Assembly (NCBI GenBank): GCA_009760855.2
Contig: WPIO01000003.1
Span: forward strand, 55,001 to 119,000
Direction of reading: 5' to 3'
DNA: 64,000 nucleotides
Source: Cristatella mucedo
Lineage: Eukaryota > Bryozoa > Phylactolaemata > Cristatellidae
A model generated the notes under the pieces. The model saw nothing but the letters and a program-made list of their open reading frames with translations, was not told the DNA's origin and did not search any database. Position numbers and translations under genes: made by a program. Below, piece by piece: positions 53,701-64,000 of this stretch (the stretch's first letter is position 1; the number at the start of each line of letters is the position of its first letter).

Positions 53701-56700
53701 TAACACTGGCAAACGATTACGCCAAACTGGCAGAGATACTTTAATAAAGTCTGATTTCACAAGAATTTTTTTACACACTTTGAATACTATTGACTCTGGG
53801 CAATTATTAGCACTAAAATTAGGCTGAAACTTCTTTGCTTGGTTTGAAATTTTAATCTACGAGTTCAGCTAGTCTACTACTAATTGTACCAGTTTTTTAA
53901 AGGAAAGGTAAAAGAAAGATCATTTCTGAAGCTGTTTTAAATCTCTCGGTATGAAATAGCTTTCTTTGTTACCAGCTCCACTATAGCCGTTTTTTAAAGA
54001 TGCAGAGGTATTCCCTGAGGCGACAGACATACTTATTGTGTTAGGTGTGAGGACAGCAGCAGATCTATGCATCGTAAAAGTAGGACATGGGGAATATGTT
54101 CTAGAGGACTAGCAGTCTTTTTAACTGGGAGATACATGTCGGAATATTGTCCCTGGTGGCCTGTTTTACTATAGAGATTGTGGTCGGACCCCAAATTATG
54201 GATTTGAGTTGAGTAGTTTTCGTATTAAAGGAAAGGAGTCCAGAGCGGATGCTGCTACTTTAGGGATGGGCCTACTGGTTTTTTCTATCTTGCAGACAAA
54301 GAAGCTTCAGAAGAGTTCAGCTTGATCACCACAAGGAAGAATAGGAAATAACCTGTATGCGATCAAGGAGATGGTTTATCGAAGACATCAATTTTTTTCC
54401 TTACGACGATGATTTTCCTTAAGCAAAACCTGACCTTTGCTACAATCAATCGGTCTGATCTACCGTAGTTTTTTATGACTGGGGATAACCTGCCACAGCT
54501 GATGTTTCTATACTTTCCCAGACTTTTGCTTAGTAGAACAAGCTGGTTCAAGGTCTTGGCTGAAGTATTGGCCGTCTGGGTGAGAGCAAACGTTGAGCTT
54601 AGTCACAGGTGAAAACTAATCAAGCTTGTCAGCAAGTGTGGTATTTTAGCCGTAACGCTGTAGATATATCCCGCAATATTAGTCTATGTATTAATAGGTT
54701 CCCATGCTTAAATCTAGAGATTATTGGGACCCTGGACAGATAGGTACTTGATTTTTTGGTTCCCATAAAATCAAATTTAATTTTCTTTGCTCCTGAACGT
54801 TAGAAATATTGCGAAACTAAATCCCATCATAAAGTTATTTACATTGGTGAATAATATATCAAATTGTATATTATATCACAATTAGTTCTCGAATAAATTG
54901 TATGATGTTTTTATTATGGAATAATTTAAGCGCTTGATATTAGATCTTAACCAAACAGGAAATTTTAAAACAGACTTTAACTGCATTCAATAATTATACG
55001 ATCTGCATTTGTTCTGAAAACTTTAAAATGCTGCCTTTGCTTATTAATATGTTCTTCTTTATCTGGTGCTTGTAAAATTACTAGATACTAGTTGTACGGC
55101 AAATCTCGGCTTTTCTTAATATTTCTCAATGCACCAACGAAACACCGAATCGATGATTGTCTCACGCTTAATTTTACTTAAAGGCGTTCAAATGATTAGC
55201 TTCAGCGTAATTATTTAATCAATCTTGATCATTGTGAACCAAGTAATAAGAATTCCAGAGTTATGGTGGAAATACTATAATTTAATATTCTTCCAAAAAG
55301 GTGGCTGTAGACTAAATTGTTTTGAAATAATGCTTCATCTATCAGATGCCTCGATTATCTCTAGCTTTCATGACCAAGAACAAGAATCTTGTTATTTTCA
55401 TCACTGCCTTTGTCTCGGGGCAGATAATCAAAGTTATCCATAGTTTGGTAGAGCTTGCATTTATCCAAAATTATGAGGTTTTCCGAATCGCTTGTGTAAT
55501 CGAGCCATCACGTTGCGAGTTTCAGCTAGCTGGATAATTTTTCATGCAACATCTTTGTTTGGCACATGTCCCATTTTTGTTCAATAAATTTTTCCAATTA
55601 TACGAAGCATTGGATTGAAAAAAAGCTGTTCGATTGTCTACTGAGCTCGGCTCTTGAAGCCTTCGATCTCTTCAAAACTGCCTCAACATTGTTTCAGTGC
55701 ATATGAATTTGACTGCGTAAAAGCGTGACGTCGTTAATATCCCTATGAACTCTGGTATTAGTTCCAGTCCGGCTTTGGAGCTAATCACTCCACAGAGTCG
55801 GCATTGCTTAGGGTATACAGCGACCTACTTAGGAATGCAGACATGTGTAGAGTGTCTCTGCTTGTTTTGCTCGATCTTTCGGCAGCTTGTGACACCATCG
55901 ATGACAAAGTTCTTCTAGAGTGCGTCTCATCTCGCCTGCGCATCACTGGCACTACTCTGCAGTGGTTCAGGTCCTATCTCAGTGGGAGACTCCAGAGTAT
56001 TGACGTGAATGGACAAAGATCATCTGAAGTACCTCTGAAATATGGAGTACCTCAGGGCTCCGTGCTAGGTCCGGTTCTTTTCACGGTTTATACTCTGCCT
56101 CTTGCTGATGTGATTGCCAAGCACAATCTAGGCTTTCACTTCTCTGCGGATGACACTCAGTTGTACCTTTGCTTTGATCCGTCCCAGCCTTCGAGCACCT
56201 CAAATTCTCTAAACTCACTAGCTGCATGCATTGATGACATCCGCACATGGATGGCAGCAAATATTTTAAAACTTAACGATGATAAAACTAACTTACTAGT
56301 TATGGGCAAACCCAGTGTGATCCAGAGATTGGAAAGGCTGACTCTCAAAATTGGCTCTGCCAGCATATCTCCAGTTAAATCAGCTCGAAATCTAGGTGTC
56401 ATATTCCAAAGCGACCTCTCGTTAGACGACCGTATCAGCTCCACGGTCAAATCTGCCTTTTTCAGCTTCATAATATTGCTAAAATTCGGGCTTGTTTAGA
56501 TAAGGATACCACGTCTAAGTTGGTCCATGCATTCGTGACATCCCGTCTCGACTTCTGCAACTCACTGCTTACTGGCCTACCAGCATGTGCGATCAGGCGA
56601 TTGCAGCTGGTGCAAAACTCTGCAGCTCGGCTTGTCTGTCGTGAGCGTCGCAGTTGCCACGTTACTCCACTTCTCGCCGACCTGCACTGGCTACCAGTTA

Positions 56701-59700
56701 AGCAACGGATTGAATTCAAGGTTTTGTCCCTCACTTTTAGGTCCCTTCATTCTATGGCTCCAGCCTATCTCTCTGATCAACTCCTCTACCAGGCCAAGCA
56801 TCGTACCGCCCCTTCTTGGAATCAAAAAGCTTACCAGTATCTCGTACAAACCTCAAATCCTTTGGAGACCATGCATTTAGTTCGTATGCTCCCAAAGCTT
56901 GGAACTCCCTCCCGACCTGCGTCAGAACATCCAATGACCTGACCACATTTAAAAGGAACTTAAAAACACACCTATTTAGGACAGCATTTTGTGGGTCCCT
57001 GTGATTCGTCCTTCACGTGCTTATGCGTGCTGACACTGTGCATGCTGCCACTAACCACATTTGCATGCTGACCCTATGCATGTCACCCCTAACCATGTTA
57101 TTCATCTTGTTTGTTTTTCAAGCATGATTTTACTTACCATTCAATTGCATTTCCCTTTGCAGCAAATGTAAAGCGCCTAGAAAGAGATTGAGTTCTCTGG
57201 GGGCGCTTTATCAAGTACATTATTATTATTATTATTAGCATCCGTAGGTTTGATAATGGCATCCTCAGAAATGTATGTTTCCATCGACAATATTCTCATG
57301 GAATGCAAATAAAAAACCATATTCATACAACAAGTTATTCCTTTTTGTGATGATGTCATTTCGATAATTGTCATCGATGCTGGTTATGCATTGCTTACTG
57401 TTATAACTTACGATTATAAAATAATGCTTTTATAATTCAAAACATTCAGCCACATTAATCGAGCACAACTTCCTAAATAAATACTCTTCACATATTCAAC
57501 CTAACTAATCGAGTCGTTTTTTTCTACACTCATTTTCTCGGATAAGATCAACCATTTCTTAGTTTCTTCCATCGTAAGCAGTACTGGTAAATCGGTGTAT
57601 AATGTATGCCCTAGCAATCTATATTAGTCGCATTAAAGAGTTCTTTAATCAATACATCTAAGATTGCTCAGCTATTTAAATTTTAGCACGGGAACTAAAT
57701 AATATATTCTGTACATTTCTCTTGGGGGGGACCTAAACACCCTGTACCCAGTTGTACCTTTAGCTACTTATTTTCGCGACCTGCATGGAAGGACCTATTA
57801 TCTTGGCTGTGACTATTTATCAGCCGTCCTCAGATATGCTGCACACAACCGGACCTGCTTAGCATCAGATGCGATGTCGCTATTAGTCAATATCTACCGG
57901 AGGGGCCTTTCGCGGCGGGTCACTAAGAATTTCTCTGCATCCTGGGTTCGCCCTATCAACAGCTCGGCCATCTAACCCATGACCAGTAAGTTTAAAGAGC
58001 TGAATAGCACTCCTTTTAGTAGTAGCTCCCCGGCCGTGCCTCAGCATGTTGTGAAACATCGACCGGCGACCATTAATAAGGTCCAATTCAGATGCTAAGG
58101 AGCTTCTTCTACCAGGCCGGCTACAAGAGAAACAGATGTCGGACAGCCTCTTACGTTAAACCTACTAGCTGTCCTCTTGCTAAAAACCAAGGGGCTACAT
58201 ATTCGTGATCAGGCTGACCAGTGGAAGATGCATTTCCGCATACTGAAACTTGGATGACGCCCGGTTCACGTACCTGGTAATCTAAGACCACCTCACCACG
58301 GCTCTCATTCTTTCATTCCATGTGTTCTGACAAGATTGGTGGCTGGGTCGCAGTTGTTGTTCCGGAATCGTTTGGCTCTAAGATATGCAGTTTTTCGCAA
58401 GAACCATCGTTCAAGTCAGTTGCAATCAGGCCCTCATCAAAGGTAATACCTCTCACTGTCGTAATACAATGACCTCCAGCTGGCTGTATAAACTTGTTTT
58501 AGATCACTTTTCGGAGTTCCTCGCTAGAATATTCGTTTGTAACATGCCGTGACTAATCGTTCGATACTTCAACATTCACGCTGATAACCCTAGCAACAGC
58601 AGGTCCGCTCATTCCTTGACTGTCCGGAGAATTTTGGTCTGGTCCAACACATTAATCATACCGCCCGTATCGTTGGCCATATCCTAGATCTCCTGATCAC
58701 TGAGGATGTCTGCCCCACTGACCTTGTGGTTTGCCTGCTGACGCTCTCTGATCTCGTCTCTTGTTGTTGCTCAGTTGTACGTACATGGCAATGTCGAACT
58801 TGTCCAGCGACATAAAAACATTGACCATGACCATTTTTTGAAATATTTTTTCGCTGCAGTTCTTCTTGTTCTGCGCCCAGACTCAACCGACAACATAGTT
58901 ACTCAGAGCAAGCCAGAAGCAGTCAGCCCTGGAGGGTTGGCGGACCCAGAAAACGAAGTCACCTACCCAGAGACCTAGCTGATGTGAGATTTTGCTATGC
59001 AGGGAGCTGGTCTGGCACTCACATTCAAGTATGGACGAAGGCGAGAGATCAGGTCTCATCTGTTCGGCGAGAAAGCTCGAGCTGTGGACAATGGTCTTTG
59101 GAAAGGAAGTGCCTTATCCCTGGGTAAACTAGAGTGGGGCATATCGAAAATATTATGAATGGTACTTTCAAATGCAACGCCTCGCCTTGAGAAAAGTCTC
59201 AAGTTATTACTATTTGGCATTCTACGAGAGAAATATAAGTGACCTAAAGTGCATATTCGGAGTCATTTTACTTTAAATATTTGTATTACTTGACCATTTG
59301 CATGTAGGTAAACAAACGTATTGCTCAAGAAAGATATCTTTTTTGCCAGTGACTGTTCACTTTTTGTTAGACACGGGAAGTTGTGCCTCTTCATTCCAGC
59401 TTTATTTTTTTACTTCAGTTCCTGTTTTGAAACTGCTGAATCTGAGAAAAGTTCTTTTCACCTATGCTATTCGCAAGCCAATTCCAGAATCGCCTACTTC
59501 AAGTTGTGATAATTACGCCACCAATGGGAAGCTTGCGAATTCACCATTCCATTTAATTACAGTGTGTGAATTTCCTACCCAGCTGGCTTATTTGTAAAGC
59601 TGGGTTGTAACATAGTGAGGAATTATTCGCTCCTACATCTTCATCATCTCATTATTCATCTAGCTCTCTGCTAGATCTGTCTGCTGCCTTCGACACCATT

Positions 59701-62700
59701 GATCACGAAGTTCTGCTTGAACGATTGAGAACAACGATCTGTCTCGCAGACGAAGCAGTGGCGTGGTTTAAATCATACTTGTCTGATCGTGTTCAATCCG
59801 TGTCATGTGGGGGTCAGGTCTCAGACATGAGAATGGTCACCTGTGGAATCCATCAAGGGTCTGTACTCGGTCCCTTGCTGTTCTCCATTTATACACAACC
59901 TCTGGGAAAAGTGATTAAGGCCCATGGAATATGATATCACTTCTATGCTGACGATACTCAGTTGTATTTGTCATTTAAACCGTCGGAATCTGCTGCAGCA
60001 ACTGAGAAACTGAATGCTTGCCTTGCTGATATTCGATCCTGGATGTCGGAAAACTTCCTGAAATTAAATGACGATAAAACCGAACTGCTGCTCATAGGAC
60101 ACCCTAAGCGTGTGGCTGGATTAAAAGGCTTTGCTGTTCTAATAGGTGATGCTATTGTGCGACCTTCACCACGCGCTCGTAATCTAGGTGTCGTGTTCGA
60201 CAGCTGCCTCAATTTCAAAAGCTTCATTCAGAAGACTGCCTCTACAGCTAGCCATCACATCCGATCCCCATCCAAGATTAGGATCTGTCTCCCACAGTGG
60301 CTTGTAAAAAATTTAACTAGCTCTTTAGTTCTGTCTCGACTTGATTATTGTAGTTCCCTTTTGGCTGGGCTACCAAAGAAAGCTATTATGCCACTACAGC
60401 TGACTATGAATATGGCTGCAAGGCTGGTCTTCAAGTCCCATTGGTTTGAGCACGTGTCACCTCTGCTGAAAGAGCTAGGATGGTTGCCGGTTGAACAAAG
60501 GATACAGAGGAAAGTTCTTACGCTGACCCACAAGGCCCGCCACGGCTTAGCTCCTTCGTACCTAGCTGAACTGCTGCATCAGTTTCTGCCTGTTCGCGCC
60601 TTCAGGTCCTGTGTGGACAATAAATTAGCTGTCCCATTCCTCCACTTAAAGACAGTTGGCGACAGAAGCTTTTGCTCTGCAGGTCCTAGACTGTGGAACT
60701 CGCTTCCACAATTCTTACGCAACGACAACTACTCTCCATCTGTCGACTATGGCACATCTTTTTCAGCCGTCCTGAACTTCTACTTCTATGCTACTCACTA
60801 CCTCAACTGCTCTCCTGACTCTGCTATGCTTCCCACTTTCTCTTTGTTGCGTGAGACGAAGTCTGTTGGCTACCGAATGCGTACCGAAAGCCGCTTAGGC
60901 TGTGAGTGGGCTATACAAAACTCTCCTGCGTAACACCCACATGGGACTTTGTGGAGTTACTGAAGGAGATACATCAGAGCAGTTCCAGCGACATTTCCGT
61001 GTACCATAATGAATGCAATGAATCTTTCAAGCGAAGCCATAGTTATTTGGAGCTATTGGCAGCCATTTGATGTTTCAAACATAGCCGTAACTAATGCACA
61101 ACATAAACAAGATAATCTTTTCTCAACTTACCAGTGCAAATTGGTCCGCTGAAAGAATTGGAGCAGTCGGTCACACAGATCGTGTTATTAGGGCACACCA
61201 CTTCGTCACATGAGCGATTTTCTTGATACTACATAATGAAAATGCGGACCGCATATGCCTCCAAAATAATGTACCACCCCTGATCGCAGTGTTTTAGCCT
61301 TGTATTATATCGGGCAAGTGATACAAGAAGGCATCTAGATTTAAGATTTGAGTAGCTTTATTCATACGAAAAAACTGTGGGCTTAGCTGAAGAGACTTCT
61401 TTCTGGGTAGACTGAAAAACCCCCAGGCATTAGAAAATTTACTTCTGCTAATAGCTCTGCGACTCGATACTTAGACTTCTGATAGTTACTTCTGCAACTA
61501 GTATGGCTCACTCATATTTTCTGCTCGTATCGGTGCAATGTGACTCTAGCAGTTAGTGCGAATATCTGCAGCTTTGCTGACTATCACAAGTATTAGCTAT
61601 TGTCACCTTACACAGTCGCTCAATGACATGAACAGACTTCCCGCCCTGAAATCATCGCATCACCTCAATGTTAATCTGTCACTTACACGTGGCCTATTTT
61701 ATTTTTGGGCTGGACTAGTAGCCATGCGGAATGCTTCCTAGTCGTGGTCCACATTATGGTATCTACTCTTCACTTCTGACCTCAGTTGTCTATCTAAGCC
61801 ACTAACTCCTACTACAGCTGTCTCTTGGAAGGCTATCTATCGAGCTCCGCATACAGCTTCACACGTAATAAGAAGCTACCAACTTATCCGTTCTCGACAA
61901 CAGTTTCTCTGAATTCCAATCTGTCTTATTTGCTCTTATGTTTGCTCACATGATTCATCCTATTATTAATAGTTGTTCACGCAACCTTTAAAACTATTTG
62001 TAGTGCCTCAAAGTTGTTATAATGCTGTTTAATAATAATATTAATAATAATAATTCACTTGATAAAGCGCCCTCAGAGAACTCAATTTCTCTCTAAGCGC
62101 TTTACATTTGCTGTAAACTGAAATGCAATTGAATGGTAAGTAAAATCATGCTTGAAAAACAAACGAGATGAATAATATGGTTAGGGGTGACATGCACAGG
62201 GTCAGCATGCAAATGTGGTCAGTGGCAGCATGCACAGTGTCAGCACGCATAAGCACATCGAGGACGAATCACAGGGACCCACTAAATGCTGTCCTAAATA
62301 GGTGTGTTTTAGGTTCTTTTCAAATGTGGTCAGGTCAGGGGATGTTTTGACGCAGGTCGGGAGAGAGTTCCAGGCTTTGGGAGCATATGAACTAAATGCA
62401 CGGTCTCCAAAGGATTTAAGGTTTGTATGAGGTATTTCTAGACTGTTGGATTCCGAGAAGCGGGTGGTACGACGCTTGGCCTGATGGGGTAGTATATCTG
62501 ACAGAGAGTTTAGACAATCCTAAGCATTTCCTTTTACACGTATTAGAAAAGATACCGATTTGATTATATCTTCAACAAGTATTTAAGTTCTAATGAGAGC
62601 CGCAGATGTTTTAAGTATGATCTATCACGACCTGTTTATAATACAGTGACATAACTTGCTTAGAAATATGCCTAATTTATGAATATTTTTTAGGACCTTT

Positions 62701-63316
62701 GCGCAAATGCTGAGATATCGGAACATAATAATTTCATGCAGTGAAACTATATAGGCTGGTTGGAGTGTCTCCAGATAAATATTAAGCAGCATATCGTTAT
62801 CAAGCAACCTTCATACCCTGCATTGCGACCCATTTGGACACCGTCCTTAGCCCACTCGAATTAGCGGCATTTGTGTGAGAAAGATTTCTAGACGTGAAGG
62901 TGACAAAATGATTTCTTAGGCAATGGGAATATATTTCTTCTTTCATTCTGCAAGTTTTTTAACTTAGCCTGCTCGTGAAACGAATAGCATTCGTCGACGC
63001 ATAAAATAAAGCTACAAACCCATCCATTGTTTCCACTCGGCATCGTTCCTTGAACAACTTAGTTTATTGAAGTACTATGAAAAAAACGTATACATTATAT
63101 TTTCTAGATCAATAATAATGAAATAATTAAATAGTTAAAATAATAGGTATATCAATTTAGTTAACTTATTCATAAAGTTTAATTAGCCATGCAATGTGAA
63201 AGCGTTATCGCTTATGGGTCTTACCACTGGAGTTGGCACAGAGAATAGTCGACCATTTGCTGCCGTCGACGAAGTAAATGAGATCGATTCTGAGCTTGAT
63301 ATAAGATAACAACCAC
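39463..63316 (-). CDS. EGF/CTHRC1-like secreted protein gene A, six exons (5' end outside window)
   Basis: Six minus-strand exons join in consistent phase: 63225-63316, 61132-61228, 50003-50100, 40052-40155, 39749-39861 and 39463-39641. The first holds GCYLISSSESISF, possibly the end of a PAN-like module. The second is EGF-like (CDEVVCPNNTICVTDC, then GPICTG). The last four form a CTHRC1 C-terminal domain: LVYTKARNDTGLRIKW, CSRWYVTVNGAEC, EGVCYNLSAGVYVLTVWIGT and FEVDEI, ending KVQAGKT and TAA. All introns are GT-AG. The last exon is exactly as long as that of gene C (179 bases). The signal peptide and first exon(s) lie right of 63316. One exon has an in-frame TAG (40093-40095), so the gene may be a pseudogene, may use a downstream acceptor, or the base may be an error. 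Introns of 2 to 11 kb are filled with LINE copies. The protein is expected to be extracellular. Confidence 0.8.
39749..39861 (-). CDS. Gene A exon 5 (CTHRC1-like, NGAEC motif)
   Basis: Acceptor CAATTAG|GTACG, donor ACCT|GTAAGT, 113 bases. It completes W-Y-V-T-V-N-G-A-E-C by splicing to the previous exon, then gives NPKVEMVLGLGVFLPSYPY. Phase 2 in, phase 1 out. Confidence 0.85.
40052..40155 (-). CDS. Gene A exon 4 with in-frame TAG
   Basis: Acceptor CTATATTTCAG|TCACTGG, donor CGATG|GTAATC, 104 bases. It reads SLVYTKARNDTGLRIKWLST, a TAG at codon 21 (40093-40095), then RISGLNASSYCSRW. Both sides of the stop align with the CTHRC1 family and gene C, so the frame is right. TTATCGACTTAG|CGA would itself be an in-frame acceptor that removes the stop and the first 21 codons. 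Confidence 0.8.
40234..40322. repeat. (TA)n microsatellite
   Basis: About 44 uninterrupted TA units in the intron directly upstream of gene A exon 4. Confidence 0.97.
40390..41394. other. Intron of gene A, nothing recognised
   Basis: No exon or repeat family recognised. Confidence 0.35.
41395..44061 (-). mobile_element. LINE family 1-like, long but old copy
   Basis: Reading right to left: an endonuclease-like segment with LNLVALTKTW near 43915-43945 (CR1/L2-type TETW motif degraded), a middle part shared with 53600-54700, then reverse-transcriptase remnants at 42040-42360 (the region equivalent to 56050-56350), and a C-terminal part RLTFRSFNSLAPAYISD near 41630-41685. All frames are broken. 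Its 5' part is interrupted by the insertion at 44062-44805 and probably resumes at 44806. Confidence 0.75.
44122..44300 (-). mobile_element. LINE family 1, 3'-end fragment inside the insertion
   Basis: AATAATAATAATATTGCACT, then GATAAAGCGCCCTCAGAGAA and TTCTAGGCGCTTTACATTTG, reversed tail of family 1; close to consensus and so young. It continues through GGTTAGGGGTTACATGCAC. Confidence 0.9.
44395..44600. other. GC-rich patch of unknown nature
   Basis: Strongly GC-rich compared with its neighbours (GGCGGCTGCGGCAGCGGCG, CGCGCGATACGGCGTGCC). A minus-strand frame gives CRNARHAVSRACFHGDEL and PLPQPPKPPQPGRS, not a family I recognise. Possibly captured DNA carried by the insertion. Confidence 0.4.
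44611..44733. repeat. (GA)n microsatellite
   Basis: About 60 GA units with two GC interruptions near 44695-44703. Long open frames over it are artefacts of the repeat. Confidence 0.97.
44894..45105 (-). mobile_element. Probable solo LTR
   Basis: On the minus strand a 212 bp segment begins TGTAG and ends CTACA, a short terminal inverted repeat in LTR style. It holds a TATAAAGG box (45053-45059), then an AATAAA signal (44953-44958) about 100 bases on, and a GTCGGGCTNNNNAGCCCGAC stem near the 3' end (44898-44917). No primer binding site or polypurine tract adjoins it and the 5 bp flanks do not match, so it is a solo or damaged LTR. Confidence 0.55.
45106..45412. other. Intron of gene A, nothing recognised
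   Basis: AT-rich; no repeat family recognised. Confidence 0.35.
45413..45985 (-). mobile_element. LINE family 2, 3' fragment
   Basis: The reverse of the family 2 end: GTTACGCAGGAGAGTTTTGT, ACTTCATCTCGCGAAACAAG, GAAGCAGCTCGG, CTAAAGCTTCTGTCGCCTAC, GGTGCAGCAGTTCAGCTAGG, and ACACGTGCTCGAACC. It has several indels and no open frame. Confidence 0.85.
46125..46250 (-). mobile_element. LINE family 2 small relic
   Basis: GAAGTTTCTGTATCCCAAAT, CTAGGGAACCTGTTGGTGGG and GAGGCTGAAATGGTGCAGCA resemble the inner part of the neighbouring copy. It may be a second, older insertion or a local duplication. Confidence 0.55.
46312..46342. repeat. Perfect 14 bp hairpin with 3-base loop
   Basis: CATGCATATCCTTT (46312-46325), loop ATC, and the exact reverse complement (46329-46342). 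No poly-T follows and no RNA family is recognised. Confidence 0.95.
46343..47960. other. Intron of gene A, nothing recognised
   Basis: A 65-codon plus-strand frame at 47254-47451 has no recognisable similarity and is probably chance. Confidence 0.35.
47962..48030 (+). mobile_element. LINE family 1, 3'-end relic
   Basis: AGAGAGAATCAGTTCTCTTG, then AGGCGCTATACAAAATAATT and TTTATTACTAT, a decayed form of the family tail. Confidence 0.6.
48031..49221. other. Intron of gene A, nothing recognised
   Basis: No coding or repeat signal identified. Confidence 0.35.
49222..49965 (+). mobile_element. LINE family 1, 5'-truncated copy
   Basis: Collinear with 56495-57235. It begins TTAGATAAGGATACC..AAGTTGGTCC and passes through CTGCATTG(C)CTTAAAAGTCA and SSYAPKAWNSLPT-coding DNA (about 49610-49655). 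It ends in a hairpin-like AAAGAGATTTAGTTTTTTCT region and TTATTGTTATTAT. Multiple frameshifts. It lies 38 bases below gene A exon 50003-50100, inside the intron. Confidence 0.88.
50003..50100 (-). CDS. Gene A exon 3 (start of CTHRC1-like domain)
   Basis: Acceptor TATTCTTTCAG|CAGATAA, donor GTCCAA|GTGAGT, 98 bases, phase 1 in and phase 0 out. Encodes ADNSKCNSSTVVISS and ends TDWFSTEVGIVQ, matching the position of the linker before the family's ...DCVFTK strand. Confidence 0.75.
50130..50760 (-). mobile_element. LINE family 1, old copy
   Basis: Reverse orientation. GGTTAGAGGTTACATGCAAC, AGGCTTTGGGAGCGTATGAA, AAAGAATAAAAGGACTTAAA and GAGCCAGTTCAAGTAGGCGA correspond to family 1 C-terminal and thumb-coding DNA (compare 41400-41710 and 62200-62420). 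Strongly decayed. Confidence 0.7.
50761..52520. other. Intron of gene A, mostly unrecognised
   Basis: 50860-50960 may continue the old LINE. A stretch at 52070-52220 has LINE C-terminus flavour (plus strand) but is too decayed to assign. Confidence 0.35.
52540..52615. repeat. AT-rich palindromic low-complexity tract
   Basis: TAATTATAATTATATTAATT and variants repeat with dyad symmetry. Confidence 0.85.
53041..54700 (-). mobile_element. LINE family 1-like, long old copy with a younger insert
   Basis: 53041-53400 carries the C-terminal and RT relics (HSFSSFDLKTLNSL in reverse frame). 53600-54700 matches the middle of the old copy at 42400-43260: ACCTTTGCTACAATCAATCG / CTTTGCTTCAATCAATTGGT and GCCGTCTGGGTGAGAG / GCCGTCTGACCGAGAG. 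All frames are broken. The 3' tail of another family 1 copy sits inside at 53411-53571. Confidence 0.7.
53411..53571 (-). mobile_element. LINE family 1, young 3'-end fragment
   Basis: AATAATAATAATAATAATTC, GATAAAGCGCCCTCTGAGAA, GGCGCTTTACATTTGCTGCA, then GGTAAGTAAAATCATGCTTG. Near identical to 44125-44260 and 62040-62190. Confidence 0.9.
54701..55762. other. Intron of gene A, nothing recognised
   Basis: AT-rich; short plus-strand frames at 55225-55537 show no known domain. Confidence 0.35.
55763..57240 (+). mobile_element. LINE family 1 (CR1/L2-type), best copy, 5'-truncated
   Basis: Non-LTR retrotransposon beginning within the reverse transcriptase (FQSGFGANHSTESALL). The RT frame runs 55765-56499 with LLDLSAACDTIDD (first catalytic Asp), YGVPQGSVLGPVLF, FSADDTQLY (the A-D-D catalytic box, Y/F position F-S) and LKLNDDKT. 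A frameshift near 56470 moves the C-terminal region to a second frame (KLVHAFVTSRLDFCNSLL, LLADLHWLPVKQRIEFKVL), and another near 56815 to a third (SYAPKAWNSLPTCVRTS). The 3' end has the AAAGCGCCTAGAAAGAGATT / GGGGGCGCTTTATCAAG hairpin and an ATT repeat (57219-57237). Family 1 copies all over the window share this end. Confidence 0.93.
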
Positions 63317-64000
63317 CTGAAATGATGTTTGTATAAAGAGTGAGCGGCTAGTATTTAAAAAAAACCTCGCCGAGTACATTTCTTTGGGTTCTTAATATTT
63401 AAAGTAGCACGCTCTCTTATGTTGTAAGCTGGCAATTGAACAGTTCTATTTTAATTTAAATCCTCCAGCAAGATTTAGCAAGTAGATTTTTCTTAGTATA
63501 TTCAAAAAAATAAATGACTTGCTAGCTAAGCAATTAGGATCCTGCAAAATGAACTTTCTTTTTACATAGCGTGTACTTATGTAACACTTAACAATCTTAA
63601 CCTGTTTGCCCCGAATGAATCAAGTACAACATGTGAGCTCATACACTTAAAGCATCTGACGCACATATTTAATACATTTATATAAATGCTTGGCAACTTG
63701 ACAGTGTATCTATGTATTTATGTTTGTGATAACATGGTCATATGATATCCCCCACCAGGATGACCTTCGTAAGCGTAACTTAAGCACAGGTCAGACTGAT
63801 TCCATGTGAGATCAGCCCTACTACACAGAAATGTTCTGTTAAATCTTTAAATACATTTCGAATATAAGAATCGAAGACCTCTTTCTGTGTGATCTACATC
63901 GGAATTTCTACGAGATTAAAATATTTCACGACAAGAAAAGTTTTTTTTCTGATAAATAGGTGACTTGCTAGTTCCTAATACACTCCTCTGAACCTGTGTA

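Overview
This 64 kb window looks like intron-rich, AT-rich nuclear DNA of an invertebrate animal. It shows split genes with GT-AG introns, no bacterial-style operons, and many decayed LINEs, a hAT transposon, a tRNA-derived SINE and long microsatellites. The only host genes I recognise are secreted CTHRC1-like proteins, one with an EGF-like exon. Such genes are known in cnidarians and sponges as well as vertebrates, so a cnidarian or sponge is my best guess. The species cannot be fixed from the sequence alone.

Layout: 1-2362 is most of a hAT element (minus strand) with a broken BED-finger transposase. 2370-13130 is mostly unassigned, apart from a CA repeat and a LINE 3' end. 13140-14700 holds diverged tandem-like repeats rich in ATTGCC. 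15334-15569 (minus) is a signal-peptide exon that opens a new secreted-protein gene. 17040-24940 is a direct duplication of about 3.9 kb, with a tRNA-SINE between the copies, a gag-like relic in each copy, and a core far more alike than its flanks. 25437-25888 (minus) holds the last two coding exons of one CTHRC1-like gene. Its upstream intron region is duplicated at 29705-35045 together with a stub of the exon. 39463-63316 (minus) holds at least six exons of a second CTHRC1-like gene, including an EGF-like exon. One of these exons has an in-frame TAG that also lies in a possible splice acceptor.

The introns and intergenic DNA are packed with two CR1/L2-type LINE families. Family 1 ends in an ATT-type microsatellite after a GATAAAGCGCCC-like hairpin region. 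Family 2 ends near GGAGATACAT. All copies are 5'-truncated or frameshifted; the best are 55763-57240 and 57750-60975. A probable solo LTR (44894-45105) and a 745 bp insertion with nested direct and inverted repeats (44062-44805) complete the mobile part.

The three minus-strand secreted-protein loci (15569, 25888 and 63316, each running leftward) suggest a tandem paralogue cluster expanded by duplication and then eroded by repeats. I see no sign of a bacterial defence, CRISPR or phage system, and no functional RNA gene apart from the SINE's tRNA-like head.
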